Shown here in pieces: positions 8,895 through 17,991 of a stretch of DNA of 64,000 nucleotides. The notes under the pieces are model-generated. The model worked only from the letters and a program-made list of their open reading frames with translations, was not told where the DNA came from and ran no database searches. Position 1 is the stretch's first letter; each line of letters starts with the position of its first letter. Source of the stretch: Hyphomicrobiales bacterium (lineage in GTDB: Bacteria > Pseudomonadota > Alphaproteobacteria > Rhizobiales > Beijerinckiaceae); NCBI GenBank assembly GCA_028869185.1, contig JAGWTA010000001.1, forward strand, positions 124,001 to 188,000, written 5' to 3'. Both the position numbers and the translations under genes were made by a program.

Positions 8895-10718
8895 ATGAAA
8901 CTCCGCAACATCGCGATCATCGCGCACGTCGACCATGGCAAAACGACGCTGGTCGACCGCCTTCTCCAGCAATCGGGCGCGTTCCGCGAGAACCAGCGCG
9001 TCGCCGAGCGGGTGATGGATTCGAACGATCTCGAAAAAGAACGCGGCATCACCATCATGGCGAAAGCGACGTCCATTGCGTGGAAGGAAACGCGCATCAA
9101 TATCGTCGATACGCCCGGCCACGCCGATTTCGGCGGCGAGGTGGAGCGCATTCTCTCGATGGTCGACGGCGCCATCGTTCTGGTGGATGCGGCCGAGGGC
9201 CCGATGCCGCAGACCAAATTCGTTGTCGGAAAGGCTTTGAAAATCGGCCTGAAGCCGATCGTCTGCATCAACAAGGTCGACAAGCCCGACGCCCGCGCCG
9301 GTGAAGTCATCAACGAAGTGTTCGACCTGTTCGCAGCCCTCGACGCCACCGACGAGCAGCTCGATTTCCCGATCATCTACGGCTCCGCCAAACAGGGCTG
9401 GATGGCCGAAAGCGCCGACGGCCCGCACGATCAGGGCATGGCCCCGCTGCTCGATCTCGTCGTCAAACACGTGCACGCCCCGCGCATCGAGGAAGGTGGC
9501 TTCCGCATGCTCGGCACGTTGCTCGAAGCCAACCCCTATTTGGGCCGCATCATCACCGGCCGTGTTTTTTCCGGCAGCGTGAAACCCAATCAGCCGGTGA
9601 AAGTTCTGGACCGCAAGGGCGCGGTGGTGGAGCAGGGCCGCGTCTCTAAAATTCTCGCCTTCCGCGGCATCGAGCGTCAGCCGATCGAGGAGGCCGAGGC
9701 CGGCGACATCGTCGCCATCGCGGGCCTTGAAAAGTTCAACGTCGCGGACACGCTGTGCGCGCTCGACGTCAGCGAGCCCCTGCAGGCCCAGCCGATCGAT
9801 CCGCCGACGCTTTCGATGACGTTTTCGGTCAACGATTCCCCGCTCGCTGGCACCGAAGGCGACAAGGTGACGAGCCGCGTCATCCGCGACCGCCTTTACA
9901 AGGAAGCAGAAGGCAACGTCGCGCTGCGCGTCGAGCCTGCGCCCAATTCGGACGCCTATATCGTATCCGGCCGCGGCGAATTGCAGCTGGCGATCCTGAT
10001 CGAGACGATGCGTCGCGAGGGGTTCGAACTGTCGATCTCGCGCCCGAAAGTCGTTTTCCAGAAGGGCGACAATGGCGAAACGCTCGAGCCTGTCGAGGAA
10101 GTCGTCATCGACGTCGACGAGGAACATTCCGGCGTCGTCGTGCAAAAAATGTCGGAGCGCAAGGCCGAGATGGTCGAGATGCGCCCCTCCGGCGGCAATC
10201 GCCTGCGCCTTGTGTTCTATGCCCCGACGCGCGGCCTCATCGGCTATCAGGGCGAGTTGCTCACCGATACGCGCGGCACCGCGATCATGAACCGCCTGTT
10301 CCACGAATATGCGCCCTACAAGGGCGAAATTCAGGGACGGCGCAATGGCGTGCTCATTTCCAGCGAGCAGGGCGAAGCCGTGGCTTACGCCATGTGGAAG
10401 CTTGAAGATCGCGGGCCGATGATGATCGAGCCCGGCTGGAAGGTGTACAAGGGCATGATCGTCGGCGAGCACACCCGCGACAACGATCTTGAGATCAACG
10501 TGCTGAAGGGCAAGCAGCTCACCAACATTCGCACGCAATCCAAGGACGAAGCCGTCCGCCTGACGCCGCCGATCAAGATGACGCTGGAAAAGGCGCTCGC
10601 CTATATCGAGGACGATGAGCGGGTGGAAGTCACGCCGAAATCGATCCGGTTGCGCAAGGCTCTGCTCGACGCCAACGACCGCAAGCGGGCCGAAAGGGCC
10701 AAGGAATCGGTCGCCTGA
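8895..10718 (+). CDS. typA: translational GTPase TypA/BipA
   Basis: 607-residue ribosome-associated GTPase of the EF-G family, involved in 50S assembly and stress or low-temperature adaptation. Seen: G1 AHVDHGKTTL at residues 10-19, G2 RGITIMAK, G3 DTPGHADF, G4 NKVDKPDA, and the TypA-specific C-terminal region with GLIGYQGELLTDTRGTAIMN. The ATG at 8895 gives the canonical MKLRNIAIIAHVDHG start; upstream in-frame codons run into the preceding gene. Confidence 0.96.
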   Translation: MKLRNIAIIAHVDHGKTTLVDRLLQQSGAFRENQRVAERVMDSNDLEKERGITIMAKATSIAWKETRINIVDTPGHADFGGEVERILSMVDGAIVLVDAAEGPMPQTKFVVGKALKIGLKPIVCINKVDKPDARAGEVINEVFDLFAALDATDEQLDFPIIYGSAKQGWMAESADGPHDQGMAPLLDLVVKHVHAPRIEEGGFRMLGTLLEANPYLGRIITGRVFSGSVKPNQPVKVLDRKGAVVEQGRVSKILAFRGIERQPIEEAEAGDIVAIAGLEKFNVADTLCALDVSEPLQAQPIDPPTLSMTFSVNDSPLAGTEGDKVTSRVIRDRLYKEAEGNVALRVEPAPNSDAYIVSGRGELQLAILIETMRREGFELSISRPKVVFQKGDNGETLEPVEEVVIDVDEEHSGVVVQKMSERKAEMVEMRPSGGNRLRLVFYAPTRGLIGYQGELLTDTRGTAIMNRLFHEYAPYKGEIQGRRNGVLISSEQGEAVAYAMWKLEDRGPMMIEPGWKVYKGMIVGEHTRDNDLEINVLKGKQLTNIRTQSKDEAVRLTPPIKMTLEKALAYIEDDERVEVTPKSIRLRKALLDANDRKRAERAKESVA

Positions 10719-10775
10719 GGAAGGGTTCGCGCCGCGCGCATACAAGGCTATAATGTCGCCGATCCTGGGGGCGCC

Positions 10776-11168
10776 ATGTATCGCGCGGTGACGGAGAATA
10801 TTCAGGTGACGGCTGCGCCGGAATATTCGGCGGAGCGCTCGGACCCGTCGCAAACGCGCTATTTCTGGGTCTATTCCATCGAAATCGCGAATCTGTCTCA
10901 AAAGACCGTGCAGTTGATGACCCGTCGCTGGCTCATTACCGACGCCAACGGCCACCGCGAGGAAGTGCGCGGCCCCGGGGTGGTCGGCGAACAGCCGATC
11001 CTGCGGCCCGGCGATGTTTTCCGCTACAGTTCCGGCTGCCCCCTGACGACGCCGTCGGGCATCATGGCGGGCGCCTACCGCATGGTCGATGAAGATGGCC
11101 GAGCGTTCGACATCGAAATTCCGGCCTTTTCACTGGACTCGCCCTTCGCGCGCCGGGTGCTCAATTGA
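10776..11168 (+). CDS. apaG: ApaG domain protein
   Basis: 130-residue ApaG (FN3-like fold). Its biochemical role is unsettled; it was first linked to Co2+ resistance and diadenosine tetraphosphate phenotypes in enterobacteria. Seen: [46 protein letters not shown], the V-x-G-x-G-V-V-G motif, [13 protein letters not shown] and [12 protein letters not shown]. The length is typical. It overlaps the following argE-like gene by four bases. Confidence 0.93.
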   Translation: MYRAVTENIQVTAAPEYSAERSDPSQTRYFWVYSIEIANLSQKTVQLMTRRWLITDANGHREEVRGPGVVGEQPILRPGDVFRYSSGCPLTTPSGIMAGAYRMVDEDGRAFDIEIPAFSLDSPFARRVLN

Positions 11169-12325
11169 CCGACGCGACGTTGCAGCGAACGCTCGATATC
11201 GCCGAGCGCCTGATCGCTTTCGATACGGAAAGCTCGAAATCCAACCTCGCGCTCGTCGCCTATGTCGACGAATATCTGAAAAGCTGCGGTCTGCAGGCCG
11301 TGCGCGCTTTCAATCCGCAGGGCGACAAGGCGGCCCTGTTTGTCACCATCGGCCCATCGATCGACGGCGGCGTGGTCCTTTCCGGTCATACGGATGTCGT
11401 GCCTGTGGAAGGCCAGCCCTGGAGCCGCGATCCGTTCGACGCGTGGATCGTCGACGGCCGTCTCTACGGGCGCGGCGCCTGCGACATGAAAGGTTTCGAC
11501 GCTGTCTGTCTGGCTATGATCCCCGAATTTCAGCAGGCAAGGCTCAAGCGTCCCATTCATATCCTGCTGAGCTATGACGAAGAGACGACCTGTGAAGGCC
11601 CGCTCGATCTCATTCGCCGATTCGGCATGGATTTGCCGCAGCCCGGCGCCGTGCTTGTCGGCGAGCCGACGATGATGCAGGTCGCCGACGCCCATAAAAG
11701 CGTCTCGACCTATCTGACGCGCGTGCGCGGCCATGAATCGCATTCGGCCAAGATTCACCAGGGCGTTTCCGCCGTCCATGTCGCCGCCGAACTTGTGATG
11801 GGCCTCGAAAGCATCGGCGCTGCGATCGCGCGCGAGAGTGCGACATCGCCCCGCTTCGATCCGGCCTTTTCTACCGTGCATGTCGGCACGATCCGCGGCG
11901 GCACCGCGCGCAACATCATGGCGCGCGATTGTGCTTTTCATTGGGAGTTTCGCGGGCTGCCGGGCGTGCCGCTGCGCGAGGCGTATAATCGCTTTCTTGC
12001 GCTGTGCGACGAAATCGCAGCACGCCGGTTCAAAGACTTTCCCGATTGCTCGATCAAGACCGAAATAGAGGTCGAGGTTCCGGCCCTTGCGCCGGATCCC
12101 GGTTCGACCGCCGAAACGCTGGCGTTGAAACTCGCGCGCGCCAACCAGACCGTTGCGGTGGCCTTTGCAACCGAAGCCGGCCAGTTCCAGCGTCACGAAG
12201 TGCCCACGATCGTCTGCGGTCCCGGCTCGATCGAACAGGCCCACCAGCCCGACGAATTCGTTGAAATCGCGCAACTCGAAGCGAGCATCGGCTTCATGCG
12301 GCGGCTGGCCGCGCAATTGTCCTAA
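11165..12325 (+). CDS. argE: M20 peptidase-family acetylornithine deacetylase-like protein
   Basis: 386-residue zinc-dependent M20 amidohydrolase. Seen: the metal ligand motif [21 protein letters not shown] with the bridging Asp, the catalytic/ligand Glu pair in YDEETTCEG, and the dimerisation-domain segment [12 protein letters not shown]. It fits ArgE, which removes acetyl from N2-acetylornithine. Many Rhizobiales use ArgJ for this step, so a related amidase role is possible. The TTG start at 11165 overlaps the apaG stop by four bases, which indicates translational coupling. No terminator or gene is visible in the 161 bases before the convergent ureE. Confidence 0.85.
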   Translation: MTDATLQRTLDIAERLIAFDTESSKSNLALVAYVDEYLKSCGLQAVRAFNPQGDKAALFVTIGPSIDGGVVLSGHTDVVPVEGQPWSRDPFDAWIVDGRLYGRGACDMKGFDAVCLAMIPEFQQARLKRPIHILLSYDEETTCEGPLDLIRRFGMDLPQPGAVLVGEPTMMQVADAHKSVSTYLTRVRGHESHSAKIHQGVSAVHVAAELVMGLESIGAAIARESATSPRFDPAFSTVHVGTIRGGTARNIMARDCAFHWEFRGLPGVPLREAYNRFLALCDEIAARRFKDFPDCSIKTEIEVEVPALAPDPGSTAETLALKLARANQTVAVAFATEAGQFQRHEVPTIVCGPGSIEQAHQPDEFVEIAQLEASIGFMRRLAAQLS

Positions 12326-12486
12326 CGCGGTTCACGATGAGACGGAAGCGCGCCGCGATCCACTCGATTGGCGCGCACAATGCCAACCGTGCAATGAATG
12401 AACGGCTATGCGCCAGGGCGCACGGTCAGCCCTGTCGTTGCTGCAACGGCGATTCAAACGGAAATGAACCACTCAAGCGCGCTGCG

Positions 12487-13020
12487 TCAATCGTGGTTGT
12501 GGTCGCACCCGCAGCTATGCGCATGCTCGCGCCCATGACTGTGCTCGCCATGCGCGTGATCGTGACCATGATGGGCATGGCTGTCGTGCTGCGCATAGGC
12601 GCCGCCCTCGGGATCGAACGGCGCCTCAATGGCGATCACGCTGGCGCCGAGCCCGCGCGCCATATCCTCGATCACGTGGTCGCGGCGGATGCGCAGCTTG
12701 TTGTTGACGATCTGCGTCGGCAAATGACGGTTGCCGAGATGCCATGCGAGCCGGACCAGATGAGCCCCGTCGCGCGCCCTGATTTCGGCGAGCGGCTCGG
12801 GTGCGGCGACAACTTCCACCAGACGTCCGTCGTCGAGCGCCAGCGCGTCGCCTGAGCGCAGCATCGTCGCTTCCGGCAGATCGAGCAGGAATTCAAGTCC
12901 GCGCACCCCTTTCAACGCGATGCGGCGGCGATGCCGATCGTCGAAATCGAGAACGACGGAATCAGCGGCCTCGCCGCGCCAGGAGCCAGCGGCGTGAATA
13001 GCGCTTGCGCGAAGATTCAT
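12487..13020 (-). CDS. ureE: urease accessory protein UreE
   Basis: 177-residue nickel metallochaperone that delivers Ni2+ to the UreD-F-G complex for urease active-site assembly. Seen: the UreE N-domain ([28 protein letters not shown]), the metal-binding domain ([13 protein letters not shown], with the conserved metal His in GNRH) and a strongly His-rich tail (residues ~145-177, [19 protein letters not shown]) that should bind several Ni ions. The ATG at 13020 gives the normal length. It is far from the other urease genes (35.7-39.4 and 54.9-56.3 kb) and only seven bases after the small monooxygenase-fold gene, so the two likely share a transcript. Confidence 0.93.
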   Translation of the reverse strand: MNLRASAIHAAGSWRGEAADSVVLDFDDRHRRRIALKGVRGLEFLLDLPEATMLRSGDALALDDGRLVEVVAAPEPLAEIRARDGAHLVRLAWHLGNRHLPTQIVNNKLRIRRDHVIEDMARGLGASVIAIEAPFDPEGGAYAQHDSHAHHGHDHAHGEHSHGREHAHSCGCDHNHD

Positions 13021-13027
13021 GACATCC

Positions 13028-13324
13028 TCACAGTGTTTCGATCTTGGCGTCGGAAATAATTTCGATCTTGCGCGATAGAACGACATTTTCGCCGGCTTTG
13101 CGCCACGCCTTGAAGTGATCCGCCTGCAAATGCGCATCGAGCGCGGCGCGATCGCGCCAGCGCTCGAGAAAAACGAATATGTCGGGCTGTGTCGTCGAAT
13201 GCAGGAGATCATACGAGATGTTGCCGGGCTCCTTGCGCGTTTCCGCGATCACGGTGCGGGCTGCAGCGAGCAGCGCGTCTGCGCTGCCTGTGCGAATGGT
13301 CATGGTCGAAATGAGATGCAGCAT
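13028..13324 (-). CDS. antibiotic biosynthesis monooxygenase (ABM/YgiN)-fold protein
   Basis: 98-residue ferredoxin-like dimeric alpha-beta barrel protein of the YgiN/ABM type. Seen: the strand-helix pattern [60 protein letters not shown]. Family members include quinol monooxygenases, heme-degrading enzymes and proteins of unknown role. The start at 13324 gives the usual length. It directly precedes ureE and follows the TonB-dependent receptor, which hints at metal handling, but no heme- or metal-binding signature is evident. Confidence 0.82.
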   Translation of the reverse strand: MLHLISTMTIRTGSADALLAAARTVIAETRKEPGNISYDLLHSTTQPDIFVFLERWRDRAALDAHLQADHFKAWRKAGENVVLSRKIEIISDAKIETL

Positions 13325-13351
13325 GGCGAAAACCCTGGAGCGGCGCGCCGC

Positions 13352-13371
13352 GCGATGATGGAGATCATCGC
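13352..13371. promoter_or_regulatory. perfect palindrome upstream of the ABM-ureE unit
   Basis: gcgatgat / atcatcgc: 8-base arms around a 4-base spacer, 27 bases upstream of the ABM start. No T-run follows on either strand, so it looks more like an operator or a structured leader than a terminator. It also lies 31 bases after the end of the TonB-dependent receptor gene. Confidence 0.45.
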
Positions 13372-13401
13372 ACATAGGGCGGCGAAGATCTGGTGAGAAT
13401 A

Positions 13402-15687
13402 TCAGAAGGTGTATTTCATGCCCAGATAGGCCGACAGCGGCGGCGCCAGAGAATATTGCCGCGGATCGTTGAAAGGCATGAAGGCGATTTGCGTTGGGCT
13501 GAAGAACGCGCCGAATGTGCGAGCCTTCACGTTGGTCGCGTTTTCGACCATGCCATAGATCTGAAACTGCTTGGTGACCTGATAGGACGTGCGCAAATTC
13601 ACGAGCGTGTAGGACGGCGTGCGTCCGAAGGCGTTGATTTCATCGCCGCGCAGATAACCGCCCGTCGCGAAAACGACATCGCCGCCGACCTTCCATTGCG
13701 GCGTAAGCGCATAATCGGCGCCCGCCTTGATGCGGTGCGGCGAGACGGACGCCAGATGTGCGCCGGGCGTCACCATGATCGAAGCCGATCCGATCGCCAT
13801 GGCCAACGGATTGTTGGGCGAGCCGAGCGTTACGTAGTCGCGAAAGCGCGCGTCGGTGAATGTGTAGTTGAGATAGGCGGAAAGCCGCTCATCCCGGTAA
13901 TTGAGCGAGGCCTCCACACCCTGCCGTTGCGTGCGCCCGGCATTGACGAAATAGCCGCGCCCGGTCACCACGCTGGGCACGCTCATGATATCGTTGGAGT
14001 TGATCGTGCGATAAATGCCGAGCGACCAGTCGAATTTTCCGGGCGCCACGCTCGCCAGCGTGAAATGGCCGCGCGCGCCCGCCTCCACCGTGCGAGAGAC
14101 AACTTGCTTTAACGGAGGATCGGACACGACAAAATTGTCGATGCCGCATGGCCGGTTCGGATCGGCGCAACCCAGCTCCAGAGGCGTCGGCGCGCGATTG
14201 GCTTCCGAATAATTGGCGAAAAGCGAAACATCCGGCGTCAGTTTGAACGTCGCGCCCGCCGTTGGGTTGAAACGCCCGAACGTTCCCCCGCCATTGAGCG
14301 AAGCGCCAAGCTGATCGTAAAGGGCGATCTTCGCCAGATTGTAGCGCCCGCCCAAGGTTACCGAGAGGCGATCGGTCACATCGAATGTGTCGAGCGCATA
14401 AAGGCCGAGATATTTGTTGGTCGCTTTCAGCGAAACGGGAACGACGTCGTTCGCGGGCTCGTTGACCAGCGGCCCGAGATCCTGCGTGAAGAGATTGGGC
14501 AAGATGACGCCAAGCGTTTCCGCGGCTTTGAAATTGGTCGTTCCCGAATCGTAGGATGCGCCAAACGTCATGTGATTGCTGTGGCCAAAAATCTGGTCCG
14601 TATTGGTCGCCTGCACGCCGCCGCCGAAGGTGCGCGAGCGCACCCATGTGCGATCCACAACGCCATAGGGCGCGCCGGGCATGACATCGGGAATGCTGGT
14701 TGCAAGGCCGTTGTTATCACACAGAACCGCAGCGCCGCAGGACTGGAAGTCGGTAGTATTGCCGTCCGTGCGCGCCTGATCGAAGGCGCGGTGATAGAGA
14801 TGGGCCTTCACTTTCCATGTCGGCGAAAAATCGAAAGCCGCCGTCAGCGCAAATTGCGTCATGCTGTTTTGAATGCGCTGTGGAAACGTGTAGATCGCGC
14901 GCGGATCGACAACGATCATGTCTGCAGGGGCAGGGCCGGTCGAGGTGAAACGATTGGCGCCGAAGCCGACCGTGGCGTGCAGTTCCGCGATTCCCGCCCT
15001 GTAGCCGAGGTCGGCGTAACCGCGCCGCACATTCGCGTCCGAGAAATGTCGCGAGCCCTTGTCGCCGACGCCTTCCAGCGCGAGATAGGCGGCGAAATCG
15101 CCGCTCTTCACGCCATATTGCACGGAGCCCTGCCGGCGGAAATTCGATCCGCCGCGCATGTCGACTTCAAAACCCTGCCAGTTGAAACCGTTCTTCATGT
15201 CGACGGAGACGGCGCCGCCGAGCGCGTTGAGGCCGAAGGCCGGATTGGCGGAAAAGAGCGAAAGTCTTTCGATGGCGACGGCGGGAATCAGATCCCAGTT
15301 GACCGTATCGCCCCAGGCCTCGTTGATGCGCACGCCGTTTTGATAGACGGCGAGCCCCTGTGGGGTGCCTTGAATGGGAGACGCGGAAAAGCCGCGATAT
15401 TCGATTTGCGGCTGAAACGGATTGCCGGCGACGTCGACATTGTTCACGCCCGGCGTGCGGCGGGTCAGCGCTGCGCCAATCTCGCTCTGCCCGGTTTGCG
15501 CCAGTTCGGCGGCATCGAGCGTGTGAACTGTTGTTGGAACCTTGGCGCGCTCGATGCCGGCGCCCGGAATAGCGACAGGCGAGGTCGCGACGATCTCGAT
15601 TTCCTCGAGTTGTTCGGTCTTGCCTTGCCCCAGCGCGGGCGATGTCATCAATGCCGCCAGCGAGGCGGCGCTCCAGAGCTTACGCAT
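13402..15687 (-). CDS. TonB-dependent outer-membrane receptor
   Basis: 761-residue receptor. The signal peptide (MRKLWSAASLAALMTSPALG) is followed by a plug domain (VPTTVHTLDAAEL, GVNNVDVAGNPFQPQIEYRGF, PQGLAVYQNGVRINEAWGD, GLNALGGAVSVDMKNG) and a 22-strand barrel ending in the aromatic C-terminus YLGMKYTF. It imports a scarce ligand across the outer membrane using TonB energy. Plugs with the RGFSASP / GDTVNWDLIP pattern occur in many proteobacterial receptors, including ones near lanthanide-uptake genes of methylotrophs. Neighbours are a histidine kinase gene upstream and the ABM-ureE pair downstream, and a TonB gene is nearby. The ligand (lanthanide, nickel or iron chelate) is not determined by the sequence. 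Confidence 0.93.
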   Translation of the reverse strand: MRKLWSAASLAALMTSPALGQGKTEQLEEIEIVATSPVAIPGAGIERAKVPTTVHTLDAAELAQTGQSEIGAALTRRTPGVNNVDVAGNPFQPQIEYRGFSASPIQGTPQGLAVYQNGVRINEAWGDTVNWDLIPAVAIERLSLFSANPAFGLNALGGAVSVDMKNGFNWQGFEVDMRGGSNFRRQGSVQYGVKSGDFAAYLALEGVGDKGSRHFSDANVRRGYADLGYRAGIAELHATVGFGANRFTSTGPAPADMIVVDPRAIYTFPQRIQNSMTQFALTAAFDFSPTWKVKAHLYHRAFDQARTDGNTTDFQSCGAAVLCDNNGLATSIPDVMPGAPYGVVDRTWVRSRTFGGGVQATNTDQIFGHSNHMTFGASYDSGTTNFKAAETLGVILPNLFTQDLGPLVNEPANDVVPVSLKATNKYLGLYALDTFDVTDRLSVTLGGRYNLAKIALYDQLGASLNGGGTFGRFNPTAGATFKLTPDVSLFANYSEANRAPTPLELGCADPNRPCGIDNFVVSDPPLKQVVSRTVEAGARGHFTLASVAPGKFDWSLGIYRTINSNDIMSVPSVVTGRGYFVNAGRTQRQGVEASLNYRDERLSAYLNYTFTDARFRDYVTLGSPNNPLAMAIGSASIMVTPGAHLASVSPHRIKAGADYALTPQWKVGGDVVFATGGYLRGDEINAFGRTPSYTLVNLRTSYQVTKQFQIYGMVENATNVKARTFGAFFSPTQIAFMPFNDPRQYSLAPPLSAYLGMKYTF

Positions 15688-15718
15688 TCCCGTCCCAACC
15701 CGATTTTTTTCACAAAAC

Positions 15719-15745
15719 CGGCGCGGACGTTGCGCGTCCGCGCCG
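15719..15745 (-). terminator. strong hairpin between histidine kinase and receptor genes
   Basis: Perfect 11-base stem (cggcgcggacg / cgtccgcgccg) with a 5-base loop, followed on the minus strand by ggtttt. It lies in the 165-base gap between the kinase stop and the receptor start, and could end kinase transcripts or form a leader structure on the receptor mRNA. A plausible promoter pair for the receptor (ttgcgt, 16 bases, tagact) lies just upstream of it on the minus strand. Confidence 0.5.
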
Positions 15746-15852
15746 AAAGTTGCGACATCGTTGGAGCAAGTCTAGCGGCGTCAGCTTGCAACGCAAGCCG
15801 ACCTTTTCCCGAGGCCGCTTCCGAAAATTCCCGAAGCCGCGCCAGCGCCGCT

Positions 15853-17202
15853 TTAATGGAGTTGCACCGGCAGTTCGGCATGAATTTCGACGCCGCCGCT
15901 GCGCGCCTCGGCGATCTCCAGCACACCGCCCAGCGCAGCGACCCGTTGGCGCATGCCGGCTAGACCGAAACCCTCGCGCACATCCTGCGAAAGTCCTGCG
16001 CCATCGTCGCTCACGCGCACTGATATGCGCCGCGCGGCGCCTTGCTTTACGGCCGCGACATCGATGCGCGCGCGGCTGGCCGAAGCATGGCGCAATACAT
16101 TGGTCAGACCTTCCTGCGCGATGCGATACACAGTGAGCGCGATCGTCTCGTCGAGCGGCTCCAAATCGGGCGGGATGGCGAGTGCGATATCGAGTTGCGG
16201 CGCGCTCTGACGGCTTTGTTCGCAAAGTTCCTGCAAGGCCGCGGCAAGACCGAATTCGGCGAGTGTGGCAGGTTTGAGATTTGCGAGAACGCGACGGTTG
16301 ATCTGTTGCAGAGCTTGCGCCTGTTCGCCAATGCCGCGTGTGGCCTGGGTCACGACATCGGGTGGAACGGGTCCTTCTTTCGCGCGACGAGAAAGCGCCG
16401 ACAGCCCGGCGCGCATGGCGAAAAGCGAAGGGCCGAACTCGTCGTGCAGGTCGCGCGCGATCGCCGCGCGCTCTTCGTCCTGCACGCGCACCATCGCCTG
16501 CGTCAGTCGACGGTTCTCGCTCGAAAGATCGCGCAGACGCGTCGCCAAAGCCGATAAACGCTGGGTCATTTCGGCAAAATCGCCCGATTCGACGCCACGC
16601 GGCGGCGGCGTGTAATCGCCATTCTCCAGCCGCGCCAGACCGGCCGAGAGCGCGCCGATTGGCCGCAGCGCCTGATCGACAAGAAAGGCGGTGAGCGCAA
16701 AGGCCGCCAGCGCGAGCGCCGCGCCGCCCAGCGCAAGCGTCCGAACGTCGTCCCAGATTTCGACGACTTCATCCTGCGGGTTAGTCGCGATAACAATGTC
16801 ACGCGCTGCGCCGATGTAAGGCGATGGCACGCGCGTGGCCGAAGGGCGCGCATCCACCAGCTTCTCGAACCATTCCGGAGCGCGCCGCCCGTTATGCTGC
16901 TGCGGCGCGCCGACGCCATCGACGAACAGATCGATATGCCGCAGATTGCGCAGATCGCCGGTCAGCCTGGCGAGCGCAGCATTCGCCTCGGTTGCGTTCC
17001 TGACGCCGGCGAAGGCATTTTCCGTCATCTCGCGCGCAAGCCGCGTTGCGCTTTCCTCTTCTGCGCGAATGCGGGGCCCCGCCGACAGAACGACGACAGC
17101 GATTCCGGCCGCAAGCGCAGTGGCGATCAGCACGCCGATAAGGCCAATGAGCCGGGCGCGAAGCGACAGATGGCCGAGGTTCACGGCAAGATTTTCATGC
17201 AA
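15853..17202 (-). CDS. sensor histidine kinase (HisKA_3, NarX/DegS-like)
   Basis: 449-residue membrane kinase. TM1 (residues ~17-41) leads to a small periplasmic sensor (to ~150), then TM2 (~155-178), a HAMP linker (DQALRPIGALSAGLARLENGD), a HisKA_3 dimerisation helix with the phosphoacceptor His in IARDLHDEFGPSL, and a C-terminal HATPase domain (YRIAQEGLTNVLRHA, VSDDGAGL, GFGLAGMRQRVAALGG). It is divergent from the LuxR-type response regulator 168 bases away, its obvious partner, and is followed by the TonB-dependent receptor gene. The signal is unknown. Confidence 0.93.
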   Translation of the reverse strand: MHENLAVNLGHLSLRARLIGLIGVLIATALAAGIAVVVLSAGPRIRAEEESATRLAREMTENAFAGVRNATEANAALARLTGDLRNLRHIDLFVDGVGAPQQHNGRRAPEWFEKLVDARPSATRVPSPYIGAARDIVIATNPQDEVVEIWDDVRTLALGGAALALAAFALTAFLVDQALRPIGALSAGLARLENGDYTPPPRGVESGDFAEMTQRLSALATRLRDLSSENRRLTQAMVRVQDEERAAIARDLHDEFGPSLFAMRAGLSALSRRAKEGPVPPDVVTQATRGIGEQAQALQQINRRVLANLKPATLAEFGLAAALQELCEQSRQSAPQLDIALAIPPDLEPLDETIALTVYRIAQEGLTNVLRHASASRARIDVAAVKQGAARRISVRVSDDGAGLSQDVREGFGLAGMRQRVAALGGVLEIAEARSGGVEIHAELPVQLH

Positions 17203-17370
17203 TGAGAGGCGCGCGCTCGCATGGTCGCAGCCTAGCCCCGCCGGCGCGTTCTGTCAGCCCGCCGCCGCGCGCGGCGTCCTGCTTTGGTCCATGCAGGGGC
17301 TTCGATCCGGTCTCGACGATTGACTCAAGCCCCGGCAGGCCGAATGTTTGGGCCGGGGAGATTGTTGTTG

Positions 17371-17991
17371 ATGCGTGTTCTGGTCGTGGACGATCATCCG
17401 ATCGTCATATCGGGATGCCGGGCGATGCTCGCCGGCGAAACGGACGTCGAGGTGATCGAAGCCGCCGACGCCGAGACCGGTTATGCGCGCTTTTGCGCCG
17501 ACCAGCCCGATCTTGTCGTCGCCGACATCAATCTCCCAGGCGCCTCCGGTTTCGAGTTGACGCGCCGCGTTCTCAAACGCGATCCGCATGCGCGGGTCAT
17601 CATCTTCTCGATGAACGAGGACGCCGGTTTCGCGGCGCGTGCGATCGAATGCGGCGCGCGCGGGTTCCTCACCAAGAACGATGACCCCGATCTTTTTGTG
17701 GAAGCCGTGCGGGCGGTCGCAAATGGCGGCCAATATTTGCCGCCGCGTCTTGCCGAGCGGCTCGCGTTTCAGCGCAATGCTGCGCAAGCATCGCCCCTTG
17801 CCGACCTCACGCCGCGCGAGGAGGAAATCTTGCGCCTGCTTGGCCACGGGCGCGCGCTCGCCGAGATCGCCGATGCCGTCGGCGTGTCCTACAAGACGGT
17901 GGCCAATACCTGCGCCTTGCTCAAGCGCAAGCTGCGCGCGCGCACGTCGGCTGATCTCGTGCGCATGGCTGTGGAGCGGCGCCTCACATGA
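17371..17991 (+). CDS. LuxR/NarL-family response regulator
   Basis: 206-residue response regulator. The receiver domain has the acidic pair in VVDDHP, phosphoacceptor Asp in VVADINLPG and Lys in GFLTKNDD; the C-terminal LuxR helix-turn-helix has LTPREEEILRLLGHGRALAEIADAVGVSYKTVAN. The ATG at 17371 starts directly at the receiver strand. It should be phosphorylated by the divergent histidine kinase. The next gene, tonB-like, overlaps its stop by four bases, so regulator and TonB are produced together. Confidence 0.93.
   Translation: MRVLVVDDHPIVISGCRAMLAGETDVEVIEAADAETGYARFCADQPDLVVADINLPGASGFELTRRVLKRDPHARVIIFSMNEDAGFAARAIECGARGFLTKNDDPDLFVEAVRAVANGGQYLPPRLAERLAFQRNAAQASPLADLTPREEEILRLLGHGRALAEIADAVGVSYKTVANTCALLKRKLRARTSADLVRMAVERRLT

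Noticed and set aside
8706..10955. 749-codon open frame on the minus strand opposite typA
   Set aside because: It lies wholly antisense to a clear TypA gene. Its translation is Arg/Asp/His/Gly-rich without domains, as expected from GC-rich antisense codons.
12337..12855. 172-codon plus-strand frame over ureE
   Set aside because: It overlaps ureE on the opposite strand and codes for a hydrophobic-looking sequence produced by reading His codons of the ureE tail in reverse.
15688..15852. Cobalamin riboswitch before the TonB-dependent receptor
   Set aside because: The gap is only 165 bases and I find no gccactg B12-box core or the expected arms. The visible element is a simple hairpin.
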